64,000 nucleotides of DNA from JABMMZ01 sp964438995 (GTDB lineage: Bacteria > Bacteroidota > Bacteroidia > NS11-12g > UBA955): contig CAYTMQ010000006.1 in assembly GCA_964438995.1 (NCBI GenBank), positions 1 through 64,000 of the forward strand, given 5' to 3'. Below, in pieces: positions 1 to 8,672 of this stretch. The first letter of the stretch is position 1. Every line of letters begins with the position of its first letter. The notes under the pieces are model-generated. The model ran no database searches and was not told where the DNA came from. It was given only the letters and a program-made list of their open reading frames with translations. Made by a program: the position numbers and the translations under genes.

Positions 1-187
1 TAACTCCGTTTGTGACAATTGAAGATCTAAAATCTGCCCAATTGGCGAAGTTTGTTCCGCCTGTGGCAGACGAACTGTCAATAGTGTAAGTTCCCGAGAG
101 CTGAGCGCTTGCGGTACTTACAAACCCCATGACGAATAGTGCGAGCACGAATCGTAGGAATTTTTGCGGTTTGTAAAATTTTCTCAT
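1..187 (-). CDS. secreted surface protein, N-terminal fragment (runs off the window)
   Basis: Only the first 62 codons are in the window; the rest lies beyond the left edge. The visible protein starts with a basic end and a hydrophobic stretch (residues 1-28) ending in ASA|Q, a clear type I signal peptide. The mature start LSGTYTIDSS...TGGTNFANWADFRSSIV resembles the opening of large Bacteroidota surface proteins that carry beta-helix or adhesin repeats and a type IX sorting domain, but the diagnostic C-terminus is not visible, so that is inference. A strong promoter (positions 222-252) sits about 35 bases upstream, so it is transcribed alone, away from ComEC. Confidence 0.75.
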   Translation of the reverse strand, partial: MRKFYKPQKFLRFVLALFVMGFVSTASAQLSGTYTIDSSSATGGTNFANWADFRSSIVTNGV

Positions 188-495
188 AATTAAATAAAAA
201 TATATTGTTGTTTTAACGTTCCAAATATAGATAGGAAATTTGATTAAGCAAATTAATGAGTAAAAAAATGGATGCTTTTTGACAAATTAATTTACGAAAG
301 TTTTTAAGCTTTTATGAAAACTAAAATTATTTACTAAATATAGGTATTAGTTAAAATAAATTTAATTACAGTTTTTAAGAAAATTTTATTCTACTTATTG
401 TTTGAATATTAATAGATTGTAAAATTAAAGTGTTTCTTTTTATTAATTTGAAATTTTCACCAACTGCTAATTTACCTTATCTATTGTCCACCAAA
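188..495. other. AT-rich intergenic region
   Basis: This 308-base gap between the ComEC stop and the surface-protein start contains the promoter at 222-252. The rest is very AT-rich, with no ORF, convincing hairpin terminator or repeat that I can see. Confidence 0.6.
222..252 (-). promoter_or_regulatory. promoter of the left-edge surface protein gene
   Basis: On the minus strand TTTG (249-252), a 19-base spacer and TATATTTG (222-229) match the Bacteroidota housekeeping consensus (-33 TTTG, -7 TAnnTTTG). The predicted start of transcription is near 216, giving a leader of about 30 bases before the ATG at 187. Confidence 0.7.
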
Positions 496-2358
496 TTAAT
501 CGCTTTTTTCAAATGTCACTTTTTTGTCAAAAAAATAAAACCCATGCCCAGAAATTACTTTGAAATTTGTTGAAATGATGTTTTTAGTTGTTGGAACGAA
601 TAATGTTTTTTTAATTTTTAATCTAGAAAGTCTGTTTTTTATCAAATTTAAACATTTTGTGGTTTTGTTTTTATAAAATTTTGGCGCTATGATGATGGCA
701 TTTTCGCCTGACTTGCAAATGTAGATTTTACCGTGTTTTGTCTTGTATTCGCTTATTTGATTCGTGTTTTCGCTTGATGAATTGTAAATGTTTATGATAC
801 TTAATAGTATACAAACTGATACAATCAGATTAATAAGGTTCTTTATTTTATATACCAATATAATGGTCAATACAATTGACAAAAGATACATCAGGATGCA
901 CTCAATTTTAGTGATGTATAAATCTTGTGTTACAGCGAATGGATGCTTGCTAATATAGTCTGCAATGTCATTGTTAAATTTCAAAAGCCATGATATGCCT
1001 TTTCCAAGTTCATTTGATAACCCATGATGCCATGACACTAGGACTAAAAAAATCAAAGCAAAAATGGCAATAGTAGTAATTGGAATGATTAATAGATTTG
1101 AAATTAAAAATAGATTAGGAAACTGACCGAAGTAATATAAACTAATTGGCAATGTATATACTTGTGCTGCGATAGATATAGAACTGATTGACCAAATGTG
1201 TTTCAAAATGGGATTCTTTGGATAGAATAAATTGCTGATTGGTTTGTGGGTCGTTAAAATACCAAACACTGCTGCATACGATAATTGGAAGCCTGGGTCG
1301 AACACGCATAGAGGGTCGAAAATAAACTGTATATAAGCTGATGCAAAAAGTAAGTTGACAGAATAAGGTTTTCTTGTAATCAATTCTCCAATGCACATCA
1401 ACGAAAAAGTAACAGTGGCTCTTAAAATAGAAGCCCCAAAACCCGACATTAAAGCATACAACCAAAGACAGAACAAAATAGAAGCACATCTTATAATAAG
1501 CCATTTGGAATTTTTCTTTACCCAAGCAAACATTAAGGTCAACATTCCGAATATCAAACCTACATGCATGCCACTTACTGCCAATACATGAAGTGTTCCG
1601 GTTCTTGCAAATGCCAAATTCGTGTTTTGGTCAATATCGTATTTGTAACCCAAAAGCAATGCTTCGGCTACACCATATTCGGTTTTATTTTTTATGTGTG
1701 ACTTTACGATTTTATTACAAAACATCTTAAATGCCTGTGCCAAGTGCCATAGATTGAAGTTTGATGGTCCGATTTCAGAAAAATGTTGAATGAAAAGCTC
1801 ATGATGAATGCCATGAGTTGACATATAAAACTGATAATCGAAATCATCAATGTTAATGGGAGCCGCTATTGTTTTGTATTTGGAATTGGTGAGAATGATG
1901 TCACCTGTTTTAAATTTTTTTGAGCTGTCGTAATACGTAATAGCTAAACTACCAATTACCTTGTGCATTTGCTCTTTCGAGTCTAATACACCAATTACAT
2001 GTCCAATGATTCGAGTGTAAGTATTGGTTTGTTTTTGAATGTCATGAATTTCTAAGATTAAGTTCTTTGCATTTGCAATTTTAGCAAAATGCTTGGCATT
2101 GTGTCTGTCTTGGACGTTATAGGTGAAATACCAAAACCAAGTAAATATAAATACCGATAGCAGAAATCCATTGGTGGATTGAAGTTTGAAACTACTTAAA
2201 CGTTTTAAACGTTTATTAATAAATTGGTGACTTATTAAAACTGTAATGAAGCTGAATATTACAATTGATTTAGCAACAGGATGGTCGTAACCTATTAATA
2301 TGCCTAAAGCACTTGGTAACACCAACCTGGCAAAAGGTATGGCGTGCCACGAAATCAA
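496..2358 (-). CDS. comEC: ComEC/Rec2-family competence channel
   Basis: A 620-residue polytopic inner-membrane protein. It carries the N-terminal ComEC segment (soluble part about residues 90-200) and the core competence domain, with the signature ALLLGYKYDID...TGTLHVLAVSGMHVGLIFG near residues 240-275, followed by many hydrophobic helices. ComEC forms the channel that takes single-stranded DNA into the cytoplasm in natural transformation. The metallo-beta-lactamase-like C-terminal domain of the long Gram-positive forms is absent; after the last helix only about 90 residues remain. An in-frame stop lies directly before the first codon, a TTG at 2358, and there is no ATG for more than 100 codons, while the conserved N-terminal pattern IPFARLVLPSALGI needs this start. 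It lies 7 bases behind the preceding gene, so the two are probably co-transcribed. Confidence 0.88.
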   Translation of the reverse strand: MISWHAIPFARLVLPSALGILIGYDHPVAKSIVIFSFITVLISHQFINKRLKRLSSFKLQSTNGFLLSVFIFTWFWYFTYNVQDRHNAKHFAKIANAKNLILEIHDIQKQTNTYTRIIGHVIGVLDSKEQMHKVIGSLAITYYDSSKKFKTGDIILTNSKYKTIAAPINIDDFDYQFYMSTHGIHHELFIQHFSEIGPSNFNLWHLAQAFKMFCNKIVKSHIKNKTEYGVAEALLLGYKYDIDQNTNLAFARTGTLHVLAVSGMHVGLIFGMLTLMFAWVKKNSKWLIIRCASILFCLWLYALMSGFGASILRATVTFSLMCIGELITRKPYSVNLLFASAYIQFIFDPLCVFDPGFQLSYAAVFGILTTHKPISNLFYPKNPILKHIWSISSISIAAQVYTLPISLYYFGQFPNLFLISNLLIIPITTIAIFALIFLVLVSWHHGLSNELGKGISWLLKFNNDIADYISKHPFAVTQDLYITKIECILMYLLSIVLTIILVYKIKNLINLIVSVCILLSIINIYNSSSENTNQISEYKTKHGKIYICKSGENAIIIAPKFYKNKTTKCLNLIKNRLSRLKIKKTLFVPTTKNIISTNFKVISGHGFYFFDKKVTFEKSD

Positions 2359-2365
2359 TTAATGA

Positions 2366-3178
2366 TTATGAAAATCTTCTTTTTATTAAAGCGTATAGCT
2401 CGTTTTCTAAGTCTTCGTTGTCTGACCAATCATAGTTTGGTTTGACAGCTGTTCTAATATGTTCTAAAGCATCTTCTCTTGAAGAGGCATTTTGTAAATA
2501 TGCAATAGTTGATTTGTATGTTTCACCATCTCCATTGAAGAGTCCTTTAATGAATTCAAACTTTTTACTAATTGATATTGCTTTGGTCAAATCGGCTATT
2601 GGATTGTCTTTGGACTTTTCAGCAATGTTGATTACTGGCTGTTTGTTCATAGACAATTTTTCATTAAGCGATAATTCGTCATCATCTCCATCACTCAGTT
2701 TTTCATTGACAGATGGTTTAATGTTAATGCTTTTAGCAGGCTTTTCCTTTTCAACCTTTGGTGTTTCGACAATTTTTGGTGTTTCAATTACTGGAGTTGT
2801 TTTTACTACTTCAACAGGTGGAGGAGTAGGTGCTACTTTTTCGATAATGGGCTCGTGAACAACAACAGGTTCTGGCGTTATTACTACAGGTTCTTTTTTT
2901 GCAACTACTGTTTCTAATTTGGTTTCAATTTTAGGTGATTCAATTACAGGCTCTGCTAAAATTTCTTCTTGCTTTACAATTTTAATGGTTGATTTTACTT
3001 CAGTCTTTACTGAATTTGAAGGATCTAATACCACTGTCAATTCGTAAATATCGATACAAAGCTTTTGGACAAGTGCTTTATAAAAGGCCGTATTTTCGCC
3101 TTTTTCTAAATCTTTAACCGCAGTTGAAAGAGCATTTAATAGCTGATGTAATTTTTCTGATTGCACTGTCTGACTCAT
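2366..3178 (-). CDS. conserved hypothetical protein with Pro/Val/Glu-rich linker
   Basis: 270 residues, no named family recognised. Three parts are visible: a predicted helical N-terminus (about 1-70), a long low-complexity linker rich in Val, Pro, Glu, Lys and Ile (about 75-180), and a C-terminal module (about 200-270) with the pattern KKFEFIKGLFNG...YDWSDNEDLENELYALIKRRF. Bacteroidota genomes contain uncharacterised proteins with a similar C-terminus, which I recall but cannot name. There is no signal peptide or membrane segment, so it should be cytoplasmic. I start it at the ATG at 3178; a TTG at 3193 in the same frame is less likely. It precedes comEC by 7 bases, but a link to DNA uptake is not shown. 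Confidence 0.75.
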   Translation of the reverse strand: MSQTVQSEKLHQLLNALSTAVKDLEKGENTAFYKALVQKLCIDIYELTVVLDPSNSVKTEVKSTIKIVKQEEILAEPVIESPKIETKLETVVAKKEPVVITPEPVVVHEPIIEKVAPTPPPVEVVKTTPVIETPKIVETPKVEKEKPAKSINIKPSVNEKLSDGDDDELSLNEKLSMNKQPVINIAEKSKDNPIADLTKAISISKKFEFIKGLFNGDGETYKSTIAYLQNASSREDALEHIRTAVKPNYDWSDNEDLENELYALIKRRFS

Positions 3179-3299
3179 ATTAGAATAACACAAGCAATAT
3201 TAATCAAATTGTGTTGTTCTCGAGAAATATTTTGCCAAGTTTTTATAAACATGGTGTTTTGAATGCGATTTTTTATTCAATTTTGCTCCATCAATTTAT

Positions 3300-3845
3300 A
3301 TGAGTTCAACAGGGAAGTTAACGGTTTTTTTTGGTTGCATGTTTTCAGGTAAAACAACAGCTCTAATAGACTATTTAAGTCAACAGAACTTAAAACAAAA
3401 CGAGTTTATAGTATTGAAACCTGCTGTTGATGTGCGTTCTGGTAAAGCTACAATTACAACTCATGATGGTAAATCACACGATTGTTTGATATACGATCAG
3501 GAATTTGATATATACCAACATGTTTCTCAATTTACCAAACTAATTGCTATTGATGAAGCACAGTTTTTTGATAAGGTGTTTTTAAGTGATTTGAAAAGAT
3601 TGATAGGCAAAGGCATTCATGTAGTTGCCAGTGGATTGGATAAAGACTATTTGGGAAGGCCCTTTGGTTTGATGCCGGCTTTAATGAGCATTGCTGACGA
3701 ACAACACCACTTAAAAGCTCAGTGTGAAAACTGTGGTCAACCAGCTGAATACACGTTTAGAAAATCTGAAAATAAAGTTTTGATTTTGATAGGGCAGAAG
3801 CAGTATTACGAAGCAAGATGTGAATCTTGTTTCAAAGATGCTTAA
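3300..3845 (+). CDS. tdk: thymidine kinase
   Basis: 181 residues, normal for type II thymidine kinases, which phosphorylate thymidine to dTMP in the salvage pathway in the cytoplasm. Visible: Walker A GCMFSGKT (12-19), the Walker B/catalytic segment IDEAQF (84-89, with catalytic Glu86), the lasso region (about 145-175), and the structural zinc site formed by Cys142, Cys145, Cys174 and Cys177. It starts with ATG, is divergent from the unknown gene at 2366-3178, and runs tail-to-tail into the Nfu-like gene with a 4-base overlap of stop codons. Confidence 0.95.
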   Translation: MSSTGKLTVFFGCMFSGKTTALIDYLSQQNLKQNEFIVLKPAVDVRSGKATITTHDGKSHDCLIYDQEFDIYQHVSQFTKLIAIDEAQFFDKVFLSDLKRLIGKGIHVVASGLDKDYLGRPFGLMPALMSIADEQHHLKAQCENCGQPAEYTFRKSENKVLILIGQKQYYEARCESCFKDA

Positions 3846-4078
3846 TTGTCTAAGGCTACTACCGACTTAACCTCTGGTAGTACTTTTTTAATGGCTTCTT
3901 CAATGCCTGCTTTCATAGTCATGTGACTCATAGAGCATCCGCTACATGAACCTAAAAGTTTAAGAAATACCACATTTTCTGAATTCATTTCAACAAATTC
4001 AACATCGCCTCCGTCCATCTTTAAAAATGGTCTTACAGAATTTAAGGCTTCTTCAATTTTTAATTTATAATCTGACAT
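3842..4078 (-). CDS. NifU-like C-terminal domain protein (Fe-S scaffold)
   Basis: 78 residues consisting of a single NifU C-terminal (Nfu) domain, with the cluster-binding CxxC at Cys45/Cys48 in GSCSGCSMS. Such proteins carry a 4Fe-4S cluster across a dimer and pass it to apo-proteins. I start it at the ATG at 4078, just after the mrp stop codon; an ATG at 4090 would overlap mrp by 11 bases. It is the last gene of the DUF6787-mrp-nfu operon. Its CxxC may be relevant because the Mrp encoded upstream lacks one. Confidence 0.92.
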   Translation of the reverse strand: MSDYKLKIEEALNSVRPFLKMDGGDVEFVEMNSENVVFLKLLGSCSGCSMSHMTMKAGIEEAIKKVLPEVKSVVALDN

Positions 4079-4079
4079 A

Positions 4080-5132
4080 TTACTGTGCATTTAGTATGGC
4101 TATTTGTTGCACCAAACGGCCTGCAATCTCGGCAAATTTACTAATATTTTTATCATTAAAAATATTTCCTTCATCAGAATCTTTCATGATGTTGGGTTCT
4201 ATTGGAAGTTTGCCTAGTATAGAGATGTTAAATTCTTGAGATAGAATTTCTGCTCCACCATGACCAAACAATTCATATTTTTTATCGGGTTGATCTGATG
4301 GAATAAAATAAGACATGTTTTCTACCAATCCTAAAATAGGCACATCAACTCCTGGTATTTTAAACATTGCACATGCTCTTCTGGCATCGGCTACCGCAAG
4401 TTTTTGAGGAGTACTTACTATCACAGCTCCTGTTAATGGTAGATTTTGAACCAAAGTTAATTGAACATCACCAGTACCTGGAGGTAAGTCGATGATCAAA
4501 TAGTCTAGATCACCCCAATTTACACCATTCATAAACTGTTTAAGTGCAGAGGATACCATGGGGCCACGCCAAACCACTGCTTCATTTGGTTTAGATAAAA
4601 ATCCAATTGAAAATAGTTTTATGCCATCGGCTTCTATTGGTCGCATGAGTTCAACCCCATTTACTACATCCATTTCAACAATGGCGTCTTGAACCCCAAA
4701 CAAAATTGGAACAGATGGCCCGTAAATATCCGCATCCATAAGTCCCACTTTAGCTCCAGATTTACTCAGAACAGTTGCCAAACCAGCGGCTACAGTTGAT
4801 TTACCAACACCACCTTTACCACTACCAACAGCGATAATGTTTTTAACAGTTGGCATCACTTCGGTTTTGCGTTTACCCGCGACAACATCGGCGGTCATTT
4901 TTATAGAAACATCCAATTGGTCAGATACAAACATAGAAATTGCATTTCTGCACGCATTCTCTATCATATCTTTCATTGGACAAGCAGGAGTAGTTAAATA
5001 AACAGAAAAACTGAGTTTGTTGTCTTGAATTTCAATATCTCTCACCATCCCTAATGTCACGATGTCTTTTTTTAGGTCTGGGTCATCAACATGACTTAAA
5101 GCTGATAATATATCTTTGTTGCTAATCGTCAT
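4080..5132 (-). CDS. mrp: Mrp/ApbC-type Fe-S cluster carrier P-loop ATPase
   Basis: 350 residues. The N-terminus (1-90) is a MIP18/DUF59 domain with TTPACPMKDMIENAC; the rest is a Mrp/NBP35 P-loop ATPase with the deviant Walker A GKGGVGKS (105-112), the switch DADIYGPS and IIDLPPGTGD. Family members bind and transfer Fe-S clusters in an ATP-dependent manner. The usual cluster-binding CxxC, expected shortly after ENMSYF (271-276), is missing: the stretch to FGHGG (289-293) has no cysteine. It overlaps the preceding small membrane protein gene by 4 bases (ATGA) and is followed at once by the Nfu-like scaffold gene, a context that fits cluster handling. Confidence 0.94.
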   Translation of the reverse strand: MTISNKDILSALSHVDDPDLKKDIVTLGMVRDIEIQDNKLSFSVYLTTPACPMKDMIENACRNAISMFVSDQLDVSIKMTADVVAGKRKTEVMPTVKNIIAVGSGKGGVGKSTVAAGLATVLSKSGAKVGLMDADIYGPSVPILFGVQDAIVEMDVVNGVELMRPIEADGIKLFSIGFLSKPNEAVVWRGPMVSSALKQFMNGVNWGDLDYLIIDLPPGTGDVQLTLVQNLPLTGAVIVSTPQKLAVADARRACAMFKIPGVDVPILGLVENMSYFIPSDQPDKKYELFGHGGAEILSQEFNISILGKLPIEPNIMKDSDEGNIFNDKNISKFAEIAGRLVQQIAILNAQ

Positions 5133-5425
5133 TTTTTAGATTTGAATAAATTGAAAATTCGAGTGAAGAATCGCTTTTCAAATTCGAGAAAAAACTTGAA
5201 TTGTCCGAAAATAAAACCATAACACAATAAAAGTATGTTATAAATTGGCAATACTCCAATATAAAATAGTATTCTGTTGGTAGACGAAGTCTGCGCATTA
5301 ATCCCGATGAGGTGTTTTAAAATGATAACGGAATAACCTGTGCAAGCGAATACCATTAAGATAAGTAAAACTTGCAAGCCACTTTTAACTTGCCAACGAT
5401 TTTTTAATTTTTCAATAAAGGACAC
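5129..5425 (-). CDS. small membrane protein, DUF6787-like
   Basis: 98 residues with two hydrophobic helices (about 16-38 and 50-72) between basic ends; the start SFIEKLKNRWQV and the GFIFGQFKFF segment resemble the Bacteroidota DUF6787 family, which has no known function. The start is GTG at 5425, the only reasonable start in frame. It is first in an operon with mrp and nfu, whose -7 box lies at 5443-5450. A role in Fe-S metabolism can only be guessed from position. Confidence 0.75.
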   Translation of the reverse strand: MSFIEKLKNRWQVKSGLQVLLILMVFACTGYSVIILKHLIGINAQTSSTNRILFYIGVLPIYNILLLCYGFIFGQFKFFLEFEKRFFTRIFNLFKSKK

Positions 5426-5442
5426 GACAATTTTCTGGACCG

Positions 5443-5450
5443 CAAAGTTA
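5443..5450 (-). promoter_or_regulatory. -7 box of the DUF6787-mrp-nfu operon
   Basis: TAACTTTG on the minus strand matches TAnnTTTG; it lies 17 bases before the GTG start. No clear -33 TTTG at the usual distance. Confidence 0.5.
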
Positions 5451-5505
5451 AGTCTAAAGCTCTGATTAAAAAAGTTAATTGAAAGCTTGTCGACAAACAG
5501 AAATT

Positions 5506-6618
5506 TTATTTTCCGTCGCGGTTGATCTCTAATTTAAGAGAGAAAATATTGCTGTAAAGAGCAGGACCAGAATTAGCAACTGCGCTTAGATTGGTTAAGG
5601 CGTAGTCGATTGAGAATTTACCAAATGTGAATCCTAATCCAACATTCGGCATCACAGACGGAACTTTTTTGCCATCGCTATTGGTGTATTGTTGAAAATT
5701 GTTCAAACCAGCTCTAAAATATAAGTGATTGGCATCGCTGATATCATAACCAATTTCAGTGCCTAGATAAGGGTCTATACTTAAAAGATTGGTTCTTACT
5801 AATGTGTTTCTTTTACCGTCTAAGGTAATGTTTATATCGGCCTCACCTAAGAAAGTAAAATTGCCACTTTCCCATGTTTTAGCAAATCCACCCATCAATC
5901 TTGGAAGGGTAATTTCTAGCGTATTTTTAGGGATGGCGTTCCCTGTTGAAGCCAAAACATCTTTTTGAGCTTCAGTAAATGTATATCTCCAGCTATTAAA
6001 AGTAGAAGTGACATCTCTGATGACAAATCCAAGTTCCCATTTTTTCTTTTCATTTGAAAATTTTACCCCACCATCAAATCCAAAACCTATGGCTTTAGCA
6101 AAAGGACCAACTTTTCTCGTGATGATTTTCATATTTCCACCCCAAGAAAAATCTACATGACGCAAACTTCTGATGTCTTCTTTTCTGGCAAATGAGATGA
6201 TGGCTGCAAAATCGGTTGTATTAAAAGAGGTCACTCTAGAGTAATCTATTTCACCATTTCTGATTAAGTCGTATGTATTTGCAATACCGTCAACGCCAAA
6301 TCTAATCAAGCTTATACCTAAAGCACTTTTGTCGCCAGCTTTGGTAGCCCAGGCACCGTAGTCGTAATTGGCAATACCTGCAAAATATGAAGCATGCATA
6401 AGAGCTACTTGAGCATTGCCTTCAATATTGGTTAAACCTGCAGGATTCCAATAACCTGAATAGACATCGCGAGAAGACGCAATCATTGCGCCACCCATGC
6501 CCAAAGAACGAGCGCCAACGCCTATTTGTAAAAATTCGTTACTGTATTTTGTGGCATTTTGTGCATTAGCCCCTGCTATTAGTAAACAACAAGCAGTTAG
6601 AAGAGCGTATTTCCTCAT
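5506..6618 (-). CDS. PorV/PorQ-family outer-membrane protein
   Basis: About 370 residues. A signal peptide (residues 1-20, ending GANA|Q) is followed by NEFLQIGVGARSLGMGGAMIASSRDVYSGYWNPAGL, the hallmark of the PorV/PorQ family, FadL-like beta-barrels of Bacteroidota. PorV shuttles cargo from the type IX translocon to the attachment complex; PorQ binds PorZ. The sequence alone does not decide between PorV, PorQ and other paralogues. The C-terminus (SIDYALTNLSAVANSGPALYSNIFSLKLEI) fits a final barrel strand. I use the ATG at 6618, which gives a standard signal peptide; an ATG at 6639 adds 7 residues. It lies downstream of the AcpH-like gene on the same strand and may share its transcript. Confidence 0.88.
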   Translation of the reverse strand: MRKYALLTACCLLIAGANAQNATKYSNEFLQIGVGARSLGMGGAMIASSRDVYSGYWNPAGLTNIEGNAQVALMHASYFAGIANYDYGAWATKAGDKSALGISLIRFGVDGIANTYDLIRNGEIDYSRVTSFNTTDFAAIISFARKEDIRSLRHVDFSWGGNMKIITRKVGPFAKAIGFGFDGGVKFSNEKKKWELGFVIRDVTSTFNSWRYTFTEAQKDVLASTGNAIPKNTLEITLPRLMGGFAKTWESGNFTFLGEADINITLDGKRNTLVRTNLLSIDPYLGTEIGYDISDANHLYFRAGLNNFQQYTNSDGKKVPSVMPNVGLGFTFGKFSIDYALTNLSAVANSGPALYSNIFSLKLEINRDGK

Positions 6619-6654
6619 AGAATATTGCAAATATCTCATTTTTTTTTATAAATT

Positions 6655-7299
6655 CTATAGTTTAAGTTCTTTCTTAAGTAAATGGTACCTCTCGTCTAGG
6701 TATTCAATCTGTTTAGGAATGGCATACAATAGAAGGTTTTTATCCTCTTCAGTCCATTCGTAATCAATGCCTAATCGTTGATACACCCTGCCTAACGCAA
6801 AAATGATTTTTTCATTGTGCTGGTATTCAAAAATAAACGGATATTTTACAAATCTTTCGAATCCTTTTCTAAAGTTTTGGTAATTAGGGATGTTGCTCAG
6901 CTTTAGATACAATTCTATTTGCTCAATATTGACATTGTTTAATTCTGCATAAAACTCTTCTACCTCTTTAGGATGTCTTTCCATGATCACCCTGTCAAGT
7001 ACAATTTCACACAACAAATGGTTTAGAAACCATTTACGTGGCCAAAGTGCTTTGTCGTCCATCATAAATGAAATGAACTTTTCGGCTTCCTTGAAGAAGG
7101 TAGATTGATGAAACAGTTTGTCTGCTTCAAGATGTTTTTTACTGCCTTTGTTGATAGAGTTTAGTAACTGATGAACAAACTCATCTTTCGGTTTGAGGTG
7201 GGTTTTGTTAAAGTTTTTAACCAAATCTGGTAGTACCAATCCCAAATTATAGTAGCTGTCTTCTGTTTTATAGAAATGGTAATGGGCGATGAAATTCAT
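6655..7299 (-). CDS. conserved protein resembling ACP phosphodiesterase (AcpH)
   Basis: 214 residues, all-helical in appearance, no signal peptide. The opening MNFIAHYHFY...NLGLVLPDLVKNF and the later WFLNHLLCEIVLDRVIMERHP recall AcpH (DUF479), which starts MNFLAH and removes phosphopantetheine from acyl carrier protein, but similarity is weak and the conserved GNLLGDFVKG element is changed. I treat it as a distant relative with unknown activity. A -7 box (7308-7315) lies 8 bases before the ATG; it is divergent from tyrS and upstream of the PorV-like gene. Confidence 0.7.
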   Translation of the reverse strand: MNFIAHYHFYKTEDSYYNLGLVLPDLVKNFNKTHLKPKDEFVHQLLNSINKGSKKHLEADKLFHQSTFFKEAEKFISFMMDDKALWPRKWFLNHLLCEIVLDRVIMERHPKEVEEFYAELNNVNIEQIELYLKLSNIPNYQNFRKGFERFVKYPFIFEYQHNEKIIFALGRVYQRLGIDYEWTEEDKNLLLYAIPKQIEYLDERYHLLKKELKL

Positions 7300-7307
7300 T
7301 CTCTCTA

Positions 7308-7315
7308 CAAACTTA
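7308..7315 (-). promoter_or_regulatory. -7 box of the AcpH-like gene
   Basis: TAAGTTTG on the minus strand, 8 bases before the ATG at 7299; it faces away from the tyrS -7 box 51 bases to the right. Confidence 0.5.
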
Positions 7316-7366
7316 AATAATTTATTCCATTTATGTCTATTTTCGGTATTTTCATTGGAATTGGTT

Positions 7367-7374
7367 TATCTTTG
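7367..7374 (+). promoter_or_regulatory. -7 box of the tyrS operon
   Basis: TATCTTTG matches TAnnTTTG; transcription should start near 7380, leaving about 25 bases before the tyrS ATG. The -33 element is weak (TTTC at 7341-7344). Confidence 0.55.
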
Positions 7375-7404
7375 CGAACCAAATTTTAATAGACTATTTG
7401 ATAT

Positions 7405-8670
7405 ATGTTGCCTAAAACGAATTTTGTAGAAGAATTGAGATGGAGAAATATGATTCAGGATATTATGCCTGGAACTGAAGAAGTATTAAATTCAAAAATG
7501 GTGACAGGTTATATAGGTTTTGATCCTACTGCTGATTCTCTTGGTGTCGGCAATATGGTTCAAATTATGACCCTCCTGCATTTTCAAAGAGCTGGTCATA
7601 AGCCCATAGCGCTGGTTGGTGGAGCAACTGGAATGGTTGGTGATCCTTCAGGTAAAAGTGCAGAAAGAAACTTGTTGAATGAAGATGTGTTAAGACACAA
7701 TTTGGCTTGTCAAAAAGCTCAATTGGAGAGATTTCTTGATTTCAATTGTGGTGCCAATAGCGCAGAAATAGTCAACAATTATGACTGGTTTAAAAACTTT
7801 ACTTTCTTAGATTTTATCAGAGATGTTGGAAAGCACATTACTGTAAATTACATGATGGCGAAAGATTCTGTGAAAAAAAGACTTGAAACTGGAATGTCTT
7901 TCACAGAATTTAGTTATCAATTGGTGCAAGGGTACGACTTCTATTATTTGTGGAAAAACAATGGTATTCAATTGCAAATGGGAGGTAGTGATCAATGGGG
8001 GAATATTGTAACCGGTACAGAGTTGATACGCCGTATGGAAGGTGGTGAAGCTTTTGCTATGACAACACCTTTAATTAAAAAAGCAGATGGTACTAAGTTT
8101 GGTAAATCTGAAAGCGGAAATATTTGGCTTGATCCTAACAGAACCTCACCTTATGCATTTTATCAGTTTTGGATACGTTCTACGGATGAAGATGTTAAAA
8201 ATTACATCAAAATATTTTCTTTAAAAACAAGAGAGGAAATCGAGGCCATACCATCACATATGTTGCAAAAGGAATTGGCAAAAGAAGTGACCATTAGAGT
8301 ACATGGCGAAGAGGCATTTAATAAAGCAGTTAGAGCAACCGAAATTCTTTTTGGAAAAGGTTCTGCTGCAGAATTAGCAACCATTGACGAATCCGTACTT
8401 TTAAGTGCAATGGAAGGTGTTCCTCAAGCTTCAATTTCCAAATCAGAATTAGAATCAGGTATCAATATTGTTGATTTCTTAAGTGAAAAAACCAATATGT
8501 TGCCGAGTAAAACCGAAGCTAAGAAAATGCTCCAAGGCAATGGCATTAGCATCAATAGAGATAAAGTATCTGATGCAAATTCGGTTATTGATAACAAAGA
8601 CTTAATCAATGGTAAATACATTCTTGCTCAAAGAGGTAAGAAAGAATACTGTTTAGTAATAGTAGAATAA
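7405..8670 (+). CDS. tyrS: tyrosyl-tRNA synthetase
   Basis: 421 residues, the normal length. It charges tRNA-Tyr. Visible: the Rossmann-fold catalytic domain with GFDPTADS (38-45), GGATGMVGDPSGKSAERN (72-89), the tyrosine pocket YQLVQGYDF (171-179) and GSDQWGN (194-200), the KMSKS-type loop KFGKS (231-235), and a C-terminal S4 RNA-binding domain (about 350-421). The HIGH-type motif reads GVGN (47-50), so both histidines are replaced. It opens a run of same-strand genes (pepA, pdxA, uvrB) and is preceded by a -7 box at 7367-7374. Confidence 0.96.
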   Translation: MLPKTNFVEELRWRNMIQDIMPGTEEVLNSKMVTGYIGFDPTADSLGVGNMVQIMTLLHFQRAGHKPIALVGGATGMVGDPSGKSAERNLLNEDVLRHNLACQKAQLERFLDFNCGANSAEIVNNYDWFKNFTFLDFIRDVGKHITVNYMMAKDSVKKRLETGMSFTEFSYQLVQGYDFYYLWKNNGIQLQMGGSDQWGNIVTGTELIRRMEGGEAFAMTTPLIKKADGTKFGKSESGNIWLDPNRTSPYAFYQFWIRSTDEDVKNYIKIFSLKTREEIEAIPSHMLQKELAKEVTIRVHGEEAFNKAVRATEILFGKGSAAELATIDESVLLSAMEGVPQASISKSELESGINIVDFLSEKTNMLPSKTEAKKMLQGNGISINRDKVSDANSVIDNKDLINGKYILAQRGKKEYCLVIVE

Positions 8671-8672
8671 AT

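Noticed and set aside
1142..1591. ORFs on both strands inside comEC
   Set aside because: Shadow frames within a conserved membrane protein.
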